From Polynucleobacter sp. MWH-S4W17 (GTDB lineage Bacteria > Pseudomonadota > Gammaproteobacteria > Burkholderiales > Burkholderiaceae), in the NCBI RefSeq assembly GCF_018687535.1, contig NZ_CP061295.1, positions 1,240,001 to 1,304,000 of the forward strand: a stretch of 64,000 bases of DNA, in the 5' to 3' direction. The notes beneath the pieces were generated by a model. It was not told the DNA's origin and searched no databases. It saw only the letters and a program-made list of their open reading frames with translations. The position numbers and the translations under genes were made by a program. Positions 18,429-25,929 of the stretch are shown here, in pieces. Position 1 is the first letter of the stretch. Each line of letters begins with the position of its first letter.

Positions 18429-18449
18429 TTGTCCTAAATTTGCCCTAAA
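18429..18449. repeat. Right copy of direct repeat flanking the kdp locus
   Basis: Identical over 21 bases and in the same orientation to 10050-10070, with the same internal tandem 11-mer structure; the first 11-mer has one changed base at its outer end. It lies about 220 bases upstream of the first kdp cistron. The two copies bracket the whole kdp locus, about 8.4 kb apart. Confidence 0.75.
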
Positions 18450-18484
18450 GTGGTTTTTGAAAATCTAGAGCCTTAATCTATATA

Positions 18485-18533
18485 GCTTAGATGGCTATAT
18501 CGCCCCCATCCACCATGGGGGCGACTGCTAAGC
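18485..18533. other. Nested inverted repeat in the kdp upstream gap
   Basis: A perfect 9-bp GC-rich stem (CGCCCCCAT 18501-18509, ATGGGGGCG 18515-18523) with a 5-base loop is enclosed by a second dyad (GCTTAG 18485-18490, CTAAGC 18528-18533). No uninterrupted T-run follows on either strand, so a standard terminator is doubtful. The 18208-18641 gap otherwise holds the KdpE-like box, the direct repeat and the terminator at 18600; I see no other gene in it. Confidence 0.55.
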
Positions 18534-18599
18534 GTTTCTTTGGAGTGTTGATCATGAACTTCGATTAAATTGCGATTGATCGCCATTTTAAATGCAACA

Positions 18600-18617
18600 G
18601 GGCAACCGAAGTTGCCC
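18600..18617 (-). terminator. Terminator with UUCG-type loop after the 84-residue gene
   Basis: A perfect 7-bp stem (GGGCAAC 18600-18606, GTTGCCC 18611-18617) whose minus-strand loop is TTCG, an especially stable tetraloop. It lies 24 bases beyond the stop of the small gene ending at 18642 and presumably ends that two-gene transcript. Confidence 0.65.
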
Positions 18618-18641
18618 TTTACTCTAGACGCTCTTGATAGT

Positions 18642-18896
18642 TTATTTAGAAAGCTTCGCCTCTAACTCAACCGCCAGATCCAAAGCGCCCATATAGCCGG
18701 ACTTCAGATGATTCGGTAAATCCGGATCACCTACCATTGCACCTAAGGTTTCAACCAAACTGAATACCAAGCCTTTGGCAGCGCCAGCAGCAATCGTATT
18801 GTTTGCTACAGCTTCATCAATATGATTTACTGCATCTAGAAAATAATCATGTCCAGGGAGGCCATCTGGACCTAAAGGTTCTTGAGTTTCTTTCAT
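18642..18896 (-). CDS. Small acidic protein of unknown function
   Basis: An 84-residue acidic, soluble protein that I do not recognise. It starts MKETQEPLGPDGLPGHDYFL and continues with predicted helices (DAVNHIDEAVANN, AAKGLVFSLVETLGAMV, GALDLAVELEAKLSK). I chose the ATG at 18896 over a TTG two codons earlier because AAGGAA lies eight bases before it. It follows the eRF1-domain-like gene by 23 bases, suggesting one transcript, and a hairpin terminator follows. There is no signal peptide or cysteine. The function is open. Confidence 0.7.
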   Translation of the reverse strand: MKETQEPLGPDGLPGHDYFLDAVNHIDEAVANNTIAAGAAKGLVFSLVETLGAMVGDPDLPNHLKSGYMGALDLAVELEAKLSK

Positions 18897-18919
18897 TTTC
18901 AATTTCCTTGATTCGTTTT

Positions 18920-19303
18920 TTAAATCATTTGATCTACTTTATAGAAAAACTTGCGTGCATAGGCAAGAATTTCTTTATCAGTAGGATGATCAACCGTTTC
19001 TACGCCAACAATCTTTTCTGCAATATTGGCATCATGTTTGTGCGCGTGTTTGATGAGCTCTAATTTTGCAGATCCAGGCCCAAGAATCAAGATTTCTTTG
19101 GACTCATTCACGGCATTGATAACTGAGTGTAAATATTTTGAATCTAAAGCGACTTTACCGCTACCGACTTCATTGGCTTTGTGATGCAGATGAGTGTGGG
19201 TACTTTTACTGCGAATCACTTCGGCTTCGCTAGCCTCTTCGCTCAAGAACATTACGTGAGCTTCTTTATGGTCGATCCAAATTACTGCGTGATTTAATGA
19301 CAT
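18920..19303 (-). CDS. eRF1/Dom34 domain-3-like protein (translational machinery family)
   Basis: A 127-residue protein, MSLNHAVIWIDHKEAHVMFL at the start, then a His-rich segment (HTHLHHKANE), then KEILILGPGSAKLELIKHAHKH. The IDHKEA opening and the central LGPGxAKxEL segment resemble the release-factor-like (eRF1 domain 3 / Dom34 C-terminal) fold that Burkholderiales genomes often annotate as translational machinery protein. I chose ATG 19303 because AGGAAG precedes it at good spacing; an upstream TTG/ATG extension lacks this. The biological role is not established. A ribosome-rescue or stress link is inference from the fold. Confidence 0.65.
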   Translation of the reverse strand: MSLNHAVIWIDHKEAHVMFLSEEASEAEVIRSKSTHTHLHHKANEVGSGKVALDSKYLHSVINAVNESKEILILGPGSAKLELIKHAHKHDANIAEKIVGVETVDHPTDKEILAYARKFFYKVDQMI

Positions 19304-19410
19304 ATTCTTCCTATGATTAGTATTAACTACCCCTTCAGAATACTCCAGCAATGCTTAAGGATTACTGAAAAATCACTGTGGAAGCGCTATTAGGTTTGAT
19401 TTATGTCAAA

Positions 19411-19440
19411 TTGTTTGTATTAGTATTAAATTCGTATACT
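19411..19440 (+). promoter_or_regulatory. Probable promoter of the FMN glutamate-synthase-like gene
   Basis: TTGTTT (19411-19416) and TATACT (19435-19440) are separated by 18 bases, 31 bases before the ATG at 19472. The -10 element is good and the -35 moderate. Confidence 0.45.
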
Positions 19441-19471
19441 CAGACCATCCACATTTAAGCTCGTTACGGCC

Positions 19472-21106
19472 ATGTCCCCCAATAAATACCTACCCATACG
19501 ATATATTCCATTTTCTCTATGCATCCTGGGGGCCATTGCCAGTTTTACCTCTTTACAGCTGCATCCACAGGCTTGGAATTTCTTCCTACTATTTGGCTTT
19601 TTGTCATTTGTAGGCATGTATGACATCACGCAAACCAAAATAGCCATTCTTCGAAACTACCCCGTTATTGGACATTTGCGTTTCATGCTTGAATTTATCC
19701 GCCCAGAAATTCGCCAGTACTTTATCGAGGGCGACAATGATGAAACCCCTTTTTCAAAAGAACAGCGCACATTAGTCTATTCACGCGCTAAAGCTGTACC
19801 GGATCAAATTCCTTTTGGCACCACTCTGGATGTCATGGCCCCTGGCTACCAATGGATTAATCAATCATTAGCCCCTACCCGCCTGCCCAGCCATGATTTC
19901 CGAGTCGAGATTGGCGGCAAAGATTGCAAACAAAAATATTCAGCCAGCATCTTTAATATCTCAGCCATGAGCTTTGGGTCCCTTAGTGCTAACGCTATTT
20001 TGGCTTTAAATCTTGGTGCCAAAAAGGGTGGCTTTGCTCATGACACTGGCGAAGGCTCGATCTCTCAATACCACCGCATACATGGTGGCGATCTCATTTG
20101 GGAAATTGGCTCTGGTTACTTTGGCTGCCGCAATACCGACGGTAGTTTTAATGAGAAAAAATATGAGGAGAATGCTTTAGATCCTCAGGTCAAGATGATC
20201 GAGATTAAATTGAGCCAAGGCGCCAAGCCTGGTCATGGCGGCATCTTGCCGGGCTCTAAGGTGACGGCTGAAATAGCTGCAGCACGTGGCGTCAAGGAAG
20301 GGGAAGCCTGCATCTCCCCTGCTTCGCATAGCGCTTTCTCGACACCGCTTGAGCTGATTCATTTTGTGAAGAAGTTGCGTGATCTATCTGGCGGTAAGCC
20401 GGTTGGCTTTAAGTTCTGCGTTGGCCATCCATGGGAATGGTTTGGCATTGTCAAAGCCATGCTAGAGACTGGCATTCATCCGGACTTCATCGTAGTGGAT
20501 GGCTCTGAAGGCGGGACAGGTGCATCGCCAGTGGAATTTACTAATCACGTGGGCACACCACTACAAGAAGGCCTGCGCCTGGTTCATAACACCCTTGTGG
20601 GTGTAAACCTAAGAAATCAAATCAAAATTGGTTGTGCCGGAAAGATCATTAGCGCCTTTGATATGGCTGTAGCTTTTGCTTTAGGTGCCGATTGGTGTAA
20701 TAGTGCGCGTGGCTTTATGTTCTCCATTGGCTGTATTCAGGCGCAGGTTTGCAATACGGGCAACTGCCCTACTGGCGTAACTACACAGAATCCATTGCGC
20801 CAGAAAGCATTGGTAGTGCCGAATAAAGCTGAGCGCGTGTACAACTTCCACAATGAAACCCTGAAGACCTTAAAAGAGCTGGTAGAGGCCGCTGGATTAC
20901 ATCACCCCGGTGAAATTGATGCCCCTCACATCATCCGACGCATTAATAAGCATGAAGTACGTCTTTTATCCTTCTTACTCCCTGAAATGCCCGCTGGACT
21001 GTTACTAAAGGCAGAACATATAGATCCGAGCCTGAATTTGCCAAGAGTATTTGAGCTGTATTGGAATCGCTCCCAAGCCGAAAGCTTTGCTGCATTAAAA
21101 ATTTAA
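19472..21106 (+). CDS. FMN-binding glutamate-synthase-family protein, membrane-anchored
   Basis: Two hydrophobic helices (about residues 9-50) precede a cytoplasmic glutamate-synthase-type FMN barrel. Visible motifs are ISAMSFGSLSANA, HDTGEGSISQYH, KPGHGGILPGSKV, VDGSEGGTGASP and a Cys triplet CIQAQVCNTGNCPTGVTTQ that matches the [3Fe-4S] ligands of glutamate synthase large subunits. There is no amidotransferase domain, so it is not a complete glutamate synthase. The family (YerD-like) is widespread, but its substrate is not settled. It is 544 residues and transcribed alone. Its last codons overlap the convergent pseudouridine synthase gene by 12 bases. Confidence 0.88.
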   Translation: MSPNKYLPIRYIPFSLCILGAIASFTSLQLHPQAWNFFLLFGFLSFVGMYDITQTKIAILRNYPVIGHLRFMLEFIRPEIRQYFIEGDNDETPFSKEQRTLVYSRAKAVPDQIPFGTTLDVMAPGYQWINQSLAPTRLPSHDFRVEIGGKDCKQKYSASIFNISAMSFGSLSANAILALNLGAKKGGFAHDTGEGSISQYHRIHGGDLIWEIGSGYFGCRNTDGSFNEKKYEENALDPQVKMIEIKLSQGAKPGHGGILPGSKVTAEIAAARGVKEGEACISPASHSAFSTPLELIHFVKKLRDLSGGKPVGFKFCVGHPWEWFGIVKAMLETGIHPDFIVVDGSEGGTGASPVEFTNHVGTPLQEGLRLVHNTLVGVNLRNQIKIGCAGKIISAFDMAVAFALGADWCNSARGFMFSIGCIQAQVCNTGNCPTGVTTQNPLRQKALVVPNKAERVYNFHNETLKTLKELVEAAGLHHPGEIDAPHIIRRINKHEVRLLSFLLPEMPAGLLLKAEHIDPSLNLPRVFELYWNRSQAESFAALKI

Positions 21107-21997
21107 TTGTTGAAGGCTTTTAAATGATCTTAACTCCCCAGTTATTGGGTCTAGGAATTCAATCCCATATGCCAGTAACTGTAGTGACCTTGAAAAATCC
21201 AAGTCATATTCTTGATAAGGCGTAAGAATGGGATAGATCTGATCATGCTTCATGGGTATATTGAGGGCATTGAGATGGCAACGTAGTTGATGCTTTTTTC
21301 CGCTACCAGGAGTCAGCCGATATTTAGCCCATGGCTTATTTGATTTTATAATTTCAATCAAGGTATCCGAGTTTGGCTCACCCTCAACTTCTTGCATCTG
21401 CAGAAAATGTTCTGATTCCTGAATTCGACTTTGATAAGTCATTGGAAGTTGTTTCTCCAATTCTTCAGAGTATGGTGCTATCGCCTCATAGACTTTTTTG
21501 ACCGCTCTATCCCTGAATAAATTTTGGTATTGAGCTCGCTCATTTAGATTAACTGAAAAGATAACTAGCCCTGCTGTATCACGATCAATTCGATGAATGG
21601 GGCTGAGCGTTTGTATGCCTGTTTTTTTCTTGAGTCGATTTAATAAGGTTTGATGCAGGTAAAGTCCGCTTGGCGTTACTGGCAAGAAATGCGGTTTATC
21701 TGCAACCAGAATATGCTCATCTTGATAGAGAATCTGCTCTTCAAATGGAATCTCTGGCTCGCGAGTCAGTCTCCTGAAGTACATCAGATGAGTATTCGGT
21801 TGATATGGATCAGCCACATTAAGAGGCTGTCCTTCCATATTTAGAATAAGGCCCTCATTAAAACGAAGCTCCCACTCAGTAGCTTTTATATGGGGAAATT
21901 GCGCTATGAAAAAGGCCAGCAAATTCAGATGGGTTTGATTTGCAGGCAAATACACCCGCGATGCTGAGACTCCTTCTGAATTAACTTGTGTGCTCAT
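21095..21997 (-). CDS. RluA-family pseudouridine synthase
   Basis: RNA pseudouridine synthase of the RluA family. The catalytic segment IHRIDRDTAGLVIFS contains the essential Asp (HRIDRDTAG), preceded by DEHILVADKPHFLPVTPSG and followed by LTPGSGKKHQLRCHLNALNI, the usual RluA-family blocks. The N-terminal 80 residues lack an S4 motif that I can recognise. The substrate (23S rRNA or tRNA) cannot be told from sequence alone. The start ATG at 21997 is isolated from its neighbours. The 3' end overlaps the plus-strand FMN enzyme gene. Confidence 0.88.
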   Translation of the reverse strand: MSTQVNSEGVSASRVYLPANQTHLNLLAFFIAQFPHIKATEWELRFNEGLILNMEGQPLNVADPYQPNTHLMYFRRLTREPEIPFEEQILYQDEHILVADKPHFLPVTPSGLYLHQTLLNRLKKKTGIQTLSPIHRIDRDTAGLVIFSVNLNERAQYQNLFRDRAVKKVYEAIAPYSEELEKQLPMTYQSRIQESEHFLQMQEVEGEPNSDTLIEIIKSNKPWAKYRLTPGSGKKHQLRCHLNALNIPMKHDQIYPILTPYQEYDLDFSRSLQLLAYGIEFLDPITGELRSFKSLQQLNF

Positions 21998-22056
21998 AGT
22001 GCCCCATAGTTTGGAGCTCTATTTTATGCTTTTGCCAGAGCGTAATTGGCGTCGCT

Positions 22057-22845
22057 TTATTTGGCCTGACCAAATACTGGGTCGCGCTTTTCTAGGAAGG
22101 CGGTAATCCCCTCTCGGTAGTCACTTCCCATATACACATTCTTACGCAAGGATTGCAAGTGTTCAAAAACGGCGGGATTCATGACTGCGGCATCAGAGAG
22201 CATTTGTGCCTGGGCTTTGAGCACAGAGTTAGCCTGAGGTGAACGCGAAGCAATAGTTCGAGCCATTTGGTAAGTTTTTAACTCTAATTCACCAGAGACG
22301 TAGAGATGATTCAGGATACCAATCTGCAAGGCACGATCAGCGCCTATAGGATCGGCAGTCAGGAACATCTCTTTAACAACGTTCAAGGGCATGCGTGACA
22401 TGAAATGCAAAATTCCGCTCGCGGTATAAGGGAGTCCCAACTTGGCCGGTGTAATCGCAAAGGTCGAGTCGTGATCACCAATGGCAATATCGCAACTCAT
22501 AATTAAATCAGTCGAAGCGCCCCATACCGAACCATCTACCATGGCTATCACTGGCGCTCTAAACGCCCTGATAGATTGAAGCAAAACCATAACAGGGTCA
22601 TCAGCGGGCAAGGGATCCCGCTCTGATCTAGGTAATTCCATCACATCATGACCTGCAGACCAAACTTTATTTTTCTTATCGGCACGCAAAACCAATACGC
22701 GCACATCCTGTTTACCGAACTCTTCCAAGGCGTGATGCATTTCTTCGATTAAGCACTCACTTAATGCATTACGCTTTTCATAATGATTAAAGCGAATTGT
22801 GGCAATTAAATCTGCCTGTTCGGTTTTGATGTATTGATAGTTCAA
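22057..22845 (-). CDS. ygfG: Methylmalonyl-CoA decarboxylase-like crotonase (YgfG/ScpB type)
   Basis: Crotonase-fold protein of 262 residues that follows E. coli methylmalonyl-CoA decarboxylase closely: KVWSAGHDVMELP with the His of the active site, ERDPLPADDPV, MVDGSVWGASTDLIMSCDI for the oxyanion hole, and LGLPYTASGI with the catalytic-region Tyr. It probably decarboxylates methylmalonyl-CoA to propionyl-CoA, and a general enoyl-CoA hydratase/isomerase activity is the alternative. It lies upstream of nothing obvious and downstream of the PHB depolymerase cluster on the same strand. Note that E. coli calls this gene scpB, a name also used for the unrelated segregation protein at 46377. Confidence 0.8.
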   Translation of the reverse strand: MNYQYIKTEQADLIATIRFNHYEKRNALSECLIEEMHHALEEFGKQDVRVLVLRADKKNKVWSAGHDVMELPRSERDPLPADDPVMVLLQSIRAFRAPVIAMVDGSVWGASTDLIMSCDIAIGDHDSTFAITPAKLGLPYTASGILHFMSRMPLNVVKEMFLTADPIGADRALQIGILNHLYVSGELELKTYQMARTIASRSPQANSVLKAQAQMLSDAAVMNPAVFEHLQSLRKNVYMGSDYREGITAFLEKRDPVFGQAK

Positions 22846-22885
22846 TGCGCTGTCTCTTTATTTATTATTTTTGGTTGTCTGCGTA

Positions 22886-23101
22886 TTAAGCCGCAATCAA
22901 AATATCACCTAGCTCCATCTTCTCCCACCAGATAAAGGGTAAAAGATAGACCGGCTCCCCAGCATCCTGAAGAATTTCCAGCGCACCATCATTGGTCTTG
23001 TTAGCCTCATATTTTCCAGGATTTAGAGGTCTGCAGCCATTATCCGTACCGTCATTACGACGCATTCTGGCAATGATGTTTCGAGTGATATAGACGACCA
23101 T
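22886..23101 (-). CDS. Small conserved-looking protein of unknown function
   Basis: A 71-residue protein, beginning MVVYITRNIIARMRRNDGTD and ending in EPVYLLPFIWWEKMELGDI plus four residues. I recognise no family. An AGGAGG six bases before the ATG is the strongest ribosome-binding site I noted in the window, which supports a real gene. It starts 12 bases after the depolymerase stop and so is probably co-transcribed with it. There is no signal peptide or clear membrane helix. Confidence 0.7.
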   Translation of the reverse strand: MVVYITRNIIARMRRNDGTDNGCRPLNPGKYEANKTNDGALEILQDAGEPVYLLPFIWWEKMELGDILIAA

Positions 23102-23113
23102 ATTTCCTCCTGG

Positions 23114-24331
23114 TTAAAGTGCTGACTGAATGTGGTTGCGAACTACTGGATAAATCTGGCTTTCCCAGCGCTTACCATTAAATACCCCGTAATGGCCGAC
23201 ACCCGCTTGTAAGTGATGTGACTTCCTGTATCCAGGTAGGCCAGAACAGAGATCTTGCGCTGCTAAAGTTTGTCCAATGCCACAGATATCATCTCGCTCA
23301 CCTTCAACGGTGAGTAGAAATGTCTTCTTAATCAGCTTTGGATTCACTAACCTACCTTGGTATGTCAAAGTTCCATTAGCTAGATCGCGATCCATAAATA
23401 CTTTTTTAATGGTTTCTAAATAGAAAGGGGCCGATAAATCCATGATTGCAAAATATTCTTCATAAAAATCATGAATGACATCCGCCTTCGCATCATCACC
23501 ATTAACGCGATACTCATATAGCTTTCTGAAAGACTCTGCATGACGGTCAGGATTCATACTCATAAATGCCATGAGCTGTAAGAAGCCAGGATAGACTTTG
23601 CGCCCAGTACCATTGAATTGATTTGGAATAACCCCGATGAGCTTTTCTTCAAACCAAGACATGGGTTTGCTGGTAGCTAATTCATTGACCTTTGTTGGGC
23701 TTTGACTGACATCAATCGGCCCAGCCATCAAGGTCAAGCTTGCCGGGACATAGGGACTCTTGTCTTCAGACATGATGGCTGTGGCTGCTAAGCAGGCTAC
23801 TGTTGGCTGACATACCGCCATCAGGTGGGTTTGAGGTCCGATCACCTGCAAGAAGTTAATGATGTGCTCGACATAAGTATCAAAGTCAAAGTCGCCACAA
23901 CTCAATGGAATGTCACGAATGTTCAACCAATCAGTTACATAAACTTCATGATCAGTTAGAAGCGTCTTAATGGTTCCCGCTAACAAAGTAGCAAAGTGTC
24001 CTGACATTGGAGCAACTAAGAGAATCTTAGGTTGACCAGAAATATTGGGCTTTGAAAATCGAATCAAGTTACAAAAATGCGTTGAGTAAATTAATTCCTC
24101 TGTAACAGGCTGCTCCACCCCAAATGAATCCATGACAGATTGAATTTTAAAATCAGGTCTTGTATGCGTAAATCCAAGCAAAGAAATTTGCTCATAGTGT
24201 GCGGCTAATCTCTGCATAGGATTTAGGGAAAAGTTTCCAAACCAATTAGTAGAGACGCGCTCTGATGCTTTTGCAAACATCCGAACGGGGTTATGCAAAT
24301 TAGCAAAGGTTTGATAAGCTTTGTACATCAT
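23114..24331 (-). CDS. phaZ: Intracellular polyhydroxyalkanoate (PHB) depolymerase
   Basis: Alpha/beta-hydrolase that mobilises stored PHB granules. At 405 residues it matches the Ralstonia-type intracellular depolymerase. The nucleophile is a Cys in MAVCQPTVACLAA (Cys174), in place of the usual lipase Ser. Other family blocks are KILLVAPMSGHFATLLAGT, VYVTDWLNIRDIPL, SLTLMAGPID, LLTVEGERDDICGIGQT and the C-terminal catalytic His in GVGHYGVFNG. There is no signal peptide, consistent with the cytoplasmic type. Its start overlaps the stop of the upstream small gene. Confidence 0.93.
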   Translation of the reverse strand: MMYKAYQTFANLHNPVRMFAKASERVSTNWFGNFSLNPMQRLAAHYEQISLLGFTHTRPDFKIQSVMDSFGVEQPVTEELIYSTHFCNLIRFSKPNISGQPKILLVAPMSGHFATLLAGTIKTLLTDHEVYVTDWLNIRDIPLSCGDFDFDTYVEHIINFLQVIGPQTHLMAVCQPTVACLAATAIMSEDKSPYVPASLTLMAGPIDVSQSPTKVNELATSKPMSWFEEKLIGVIPNQFNGTGRKVYPGFLQLMAFMSMNPDRHAESFRKLYEYRVNGDDAKADVIHDFYEEYFAIMDLSAPFYLETIKKVFMDRDLANGTLTYQGRLVNPKLIKKTFLLTVEGERDDICGIGQTLAAQDLCSGLPGYRKSHHLQAGVGHYGVFNGKRWESQIYPVVRNHIQSAL

Positions 24332-24666
24332 CTATGGGCACCGCTTTCTATATGACGCAATGCTCGTTCTGTAGTTTTGAGTGCTGGGTCAAACACCCTA
24401 CTCAAAGACACATCATTGGCAATAATGGCTGCGGTTTGTGCTGCACGTGCTGCAACGATGGATAAATTCACGAAACCAGCAACATTAAAAGTTTTGAGAA
24501 GGTCGGGCAACTCTTGATCGTCTGAAGCAACTTCGCCAGCCTCTATCTTTTGATAAAGATCGCGGTAGTAACTCCTCATACCATCGAGCTCCTCAGCAAT
24601 TGTCATAATCCGCTGAAATAAGACCGCAAAGTCTGATGCCAGAGCATTGTTTTTGACTACTTCCAT
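24328..24666 (-). CDS. Small helical protein of unknown function coupled to phaZ
   Basis: A 112-residue, largely helical soluble protein that I do not recognise: a segment with GMRSYYRDLYQKIEAGE, then an Ala-rich stretch (AARAAQTAAIIANDVSL). It overlaps the upstream cupin stop by ten bases and overlaps the phaZ start, so all three are translated together. Association with PHB granules (a phasin-like role) is possible from position and helical content, but this is only a guess. Confidence 0.7.
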   Translation of the reverse strand: MEVVKNNALASDFAVLFQRIMTIAEELDGMRSYYRDLYQKIEAGEVASDDQELPDLLKTFNVAGFVNLSIVAARAAQTAAIIANDVSLSRVFDPALKTTERALRHIESGAHR

Positions 24667-25094
24667 GGAGTTACCCCTGGGACCTCGGCTGGAGCAACAG
24701 AAACTGGGATAGTTTCAAAGTCCGCAGGGCCCACTATCTCGAGATATTCCATGTCGGGTGAATAGTCGAAGAGGAAATGGGTGATGCCCGGCATTTGATG
24801 AACAACATCACCCGCCTCAACTAAGGTGACCTTATCTTCATACATAAACTTGGCCCAACCTTTAGTCATAATGACAATTTGGAACTCTGCTACGTGATAG
24901 TGCCAGCCGGTACCATTCTCTGGGGGTTTATTGGCCTTCACGAGATGGGCAATGACCTTACCTTTGGTTGCCTTAGCGACACCCAAATCTTTATAGAGAA
25001 AAAAATCCCTAAGGCCGCCTGGTAAAAACTGAGTATCGGCAGGTTTTACATGAGAAAACTCGGTATCACTTTTAAATTTTACGGGTGCGTTCAT
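24657..25094 (-). CDS. Cupin-domain protein
   Basis: A 145-residue single cupin. The core holds GTGWHYHVAEFQIVIMTKGW, with HxH and Glu as metal ligands, and the second motif EAGDVVHQMPGITHFL carries the last His. It probably binds a metal ion, but whether it is an enzyme or a sensor cannot be told. It starts two bases after the GST-like gene and overlaps the next gene by ten bases, so it belongs to the same transcript as phaZ. Confidence 0.83.
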   Translation of the reverse strand: MNAPVKFKSDTEFSHVKPADTQFLPGGLRDFFLYKDLGVAKATKGKVIAHLVKANKPPENGTGWHYHVAEFQIVIMTKGWAKFMYEDKVTLVEAGDVVHQMPGITHFLFDYSPDMEYLEIVGPADFETIPVSVAPAEVPGVTPWK

Positions 25095-25096
25095 TT

Positions 25097-25756
25097 TTAA
25101 AACTCCACTTCAAGTTCTTCAATGTCATCGGGTTCTTCGAGGGCGCCCATCACCCATTCCTTCATCTCAGGCATCGCCATGATGTGCGTGCAGTAATCCC
25201 TGCTCGCCTTGTCCAGCTCTACCTGATACGTTAGGAATCTTGTGACTACTGGCGCAAACATGGCGTCAGCTAAAGTGGGTTCCTTGCCAAATAAGAAAGG
25301 CCCACCGTATGTTGTTAAGCAGTCCTGCCATATGACCAAGACACGATTAATATCGATTTGTGCTTTTGACCACACCTTAAATGACTCAAAATTCGCTTTG
25401 ACATTCATAGGCAAAGAAGCGCGCAAGGCAGAGAAGCCGGAATGCATCTCGCCACAGATGGAGCGGCAATGGGCTCTTGCTGCTGGATCTTTTGGTAGCA
25501 GATGCGCTTTGGGATTTAATTCATTCAGATACTCACCAATAGCCATGGTGTCCCAAACCCTGCAACCATCATGATCTAATCGCGGAACCAGAATGGAGGG
25601 TGACAAGAGCAAGAGTTCTGCTCGGTTATCCACATCATCCGGATGAACCTGCACTTCCTGAAAAGGTAAGCCAGAAAGCTTGAGCATCAGCCAACCGCGT
25701 AATGACCATGAAGAATAATTTTTGCTACTAATCGTCAAGGTAGTTTGCTTAGGCAT
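25097..25756 (-). CDS. Glutathione S-transferase family protein
   Basis: GST-fold protein of 219 residues. The N-terminal thioredoxin-like part has SSKNYSSWSLRGWLMLKLSG, with the Ser of the glutathione site, and a cis-Pro motif (ILVPRLDHDG), followed by WDTMAIGEYLNE. The helical C-terminal part contains LFGKEPTLADAMFAPVVTRF. I prefer ATG 25756 to the in-frame TTG four codons earlier. The substrate is unknown. It is the first gene of the cupin-unknown-phaZ transcript. Confidence 0.87.
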   Translation of the reverse strand: MPKQTTLTISSKNYSSWSLRGWLMLKLSGLPFQEVQVHPDDVDNRAELLLLSPSILVPRLDHDGCRVWDTMAIGEYLNELNPKAHLLPKDPAARAHCRSICGEMHSGFSALRASLPMNVKANFESFKVWSKAQIDINRVLVIWQDCLTTYGGPFLFGKEPTLADAMFAPVVTRFLTYQVELDKASRDYCTHIMAMPEMKEWVMGALEEPDDIEELEVEF

Positions 25757-25929
25757 AAGAACTTTCAAATGAGGTACAACTACAACTTATTCCCCCTGAA
25801 ATAAGGATTGGTAGCCAAATGCCCTATTTTTGACATGTTCTACCCAAATCTGGGCATACCTCACCTTTACGCACCCATCTTGTGCGCCGTAATAATGCAC
25901 CCTTGTGGTGAACTTATAGACTTTGAGTC

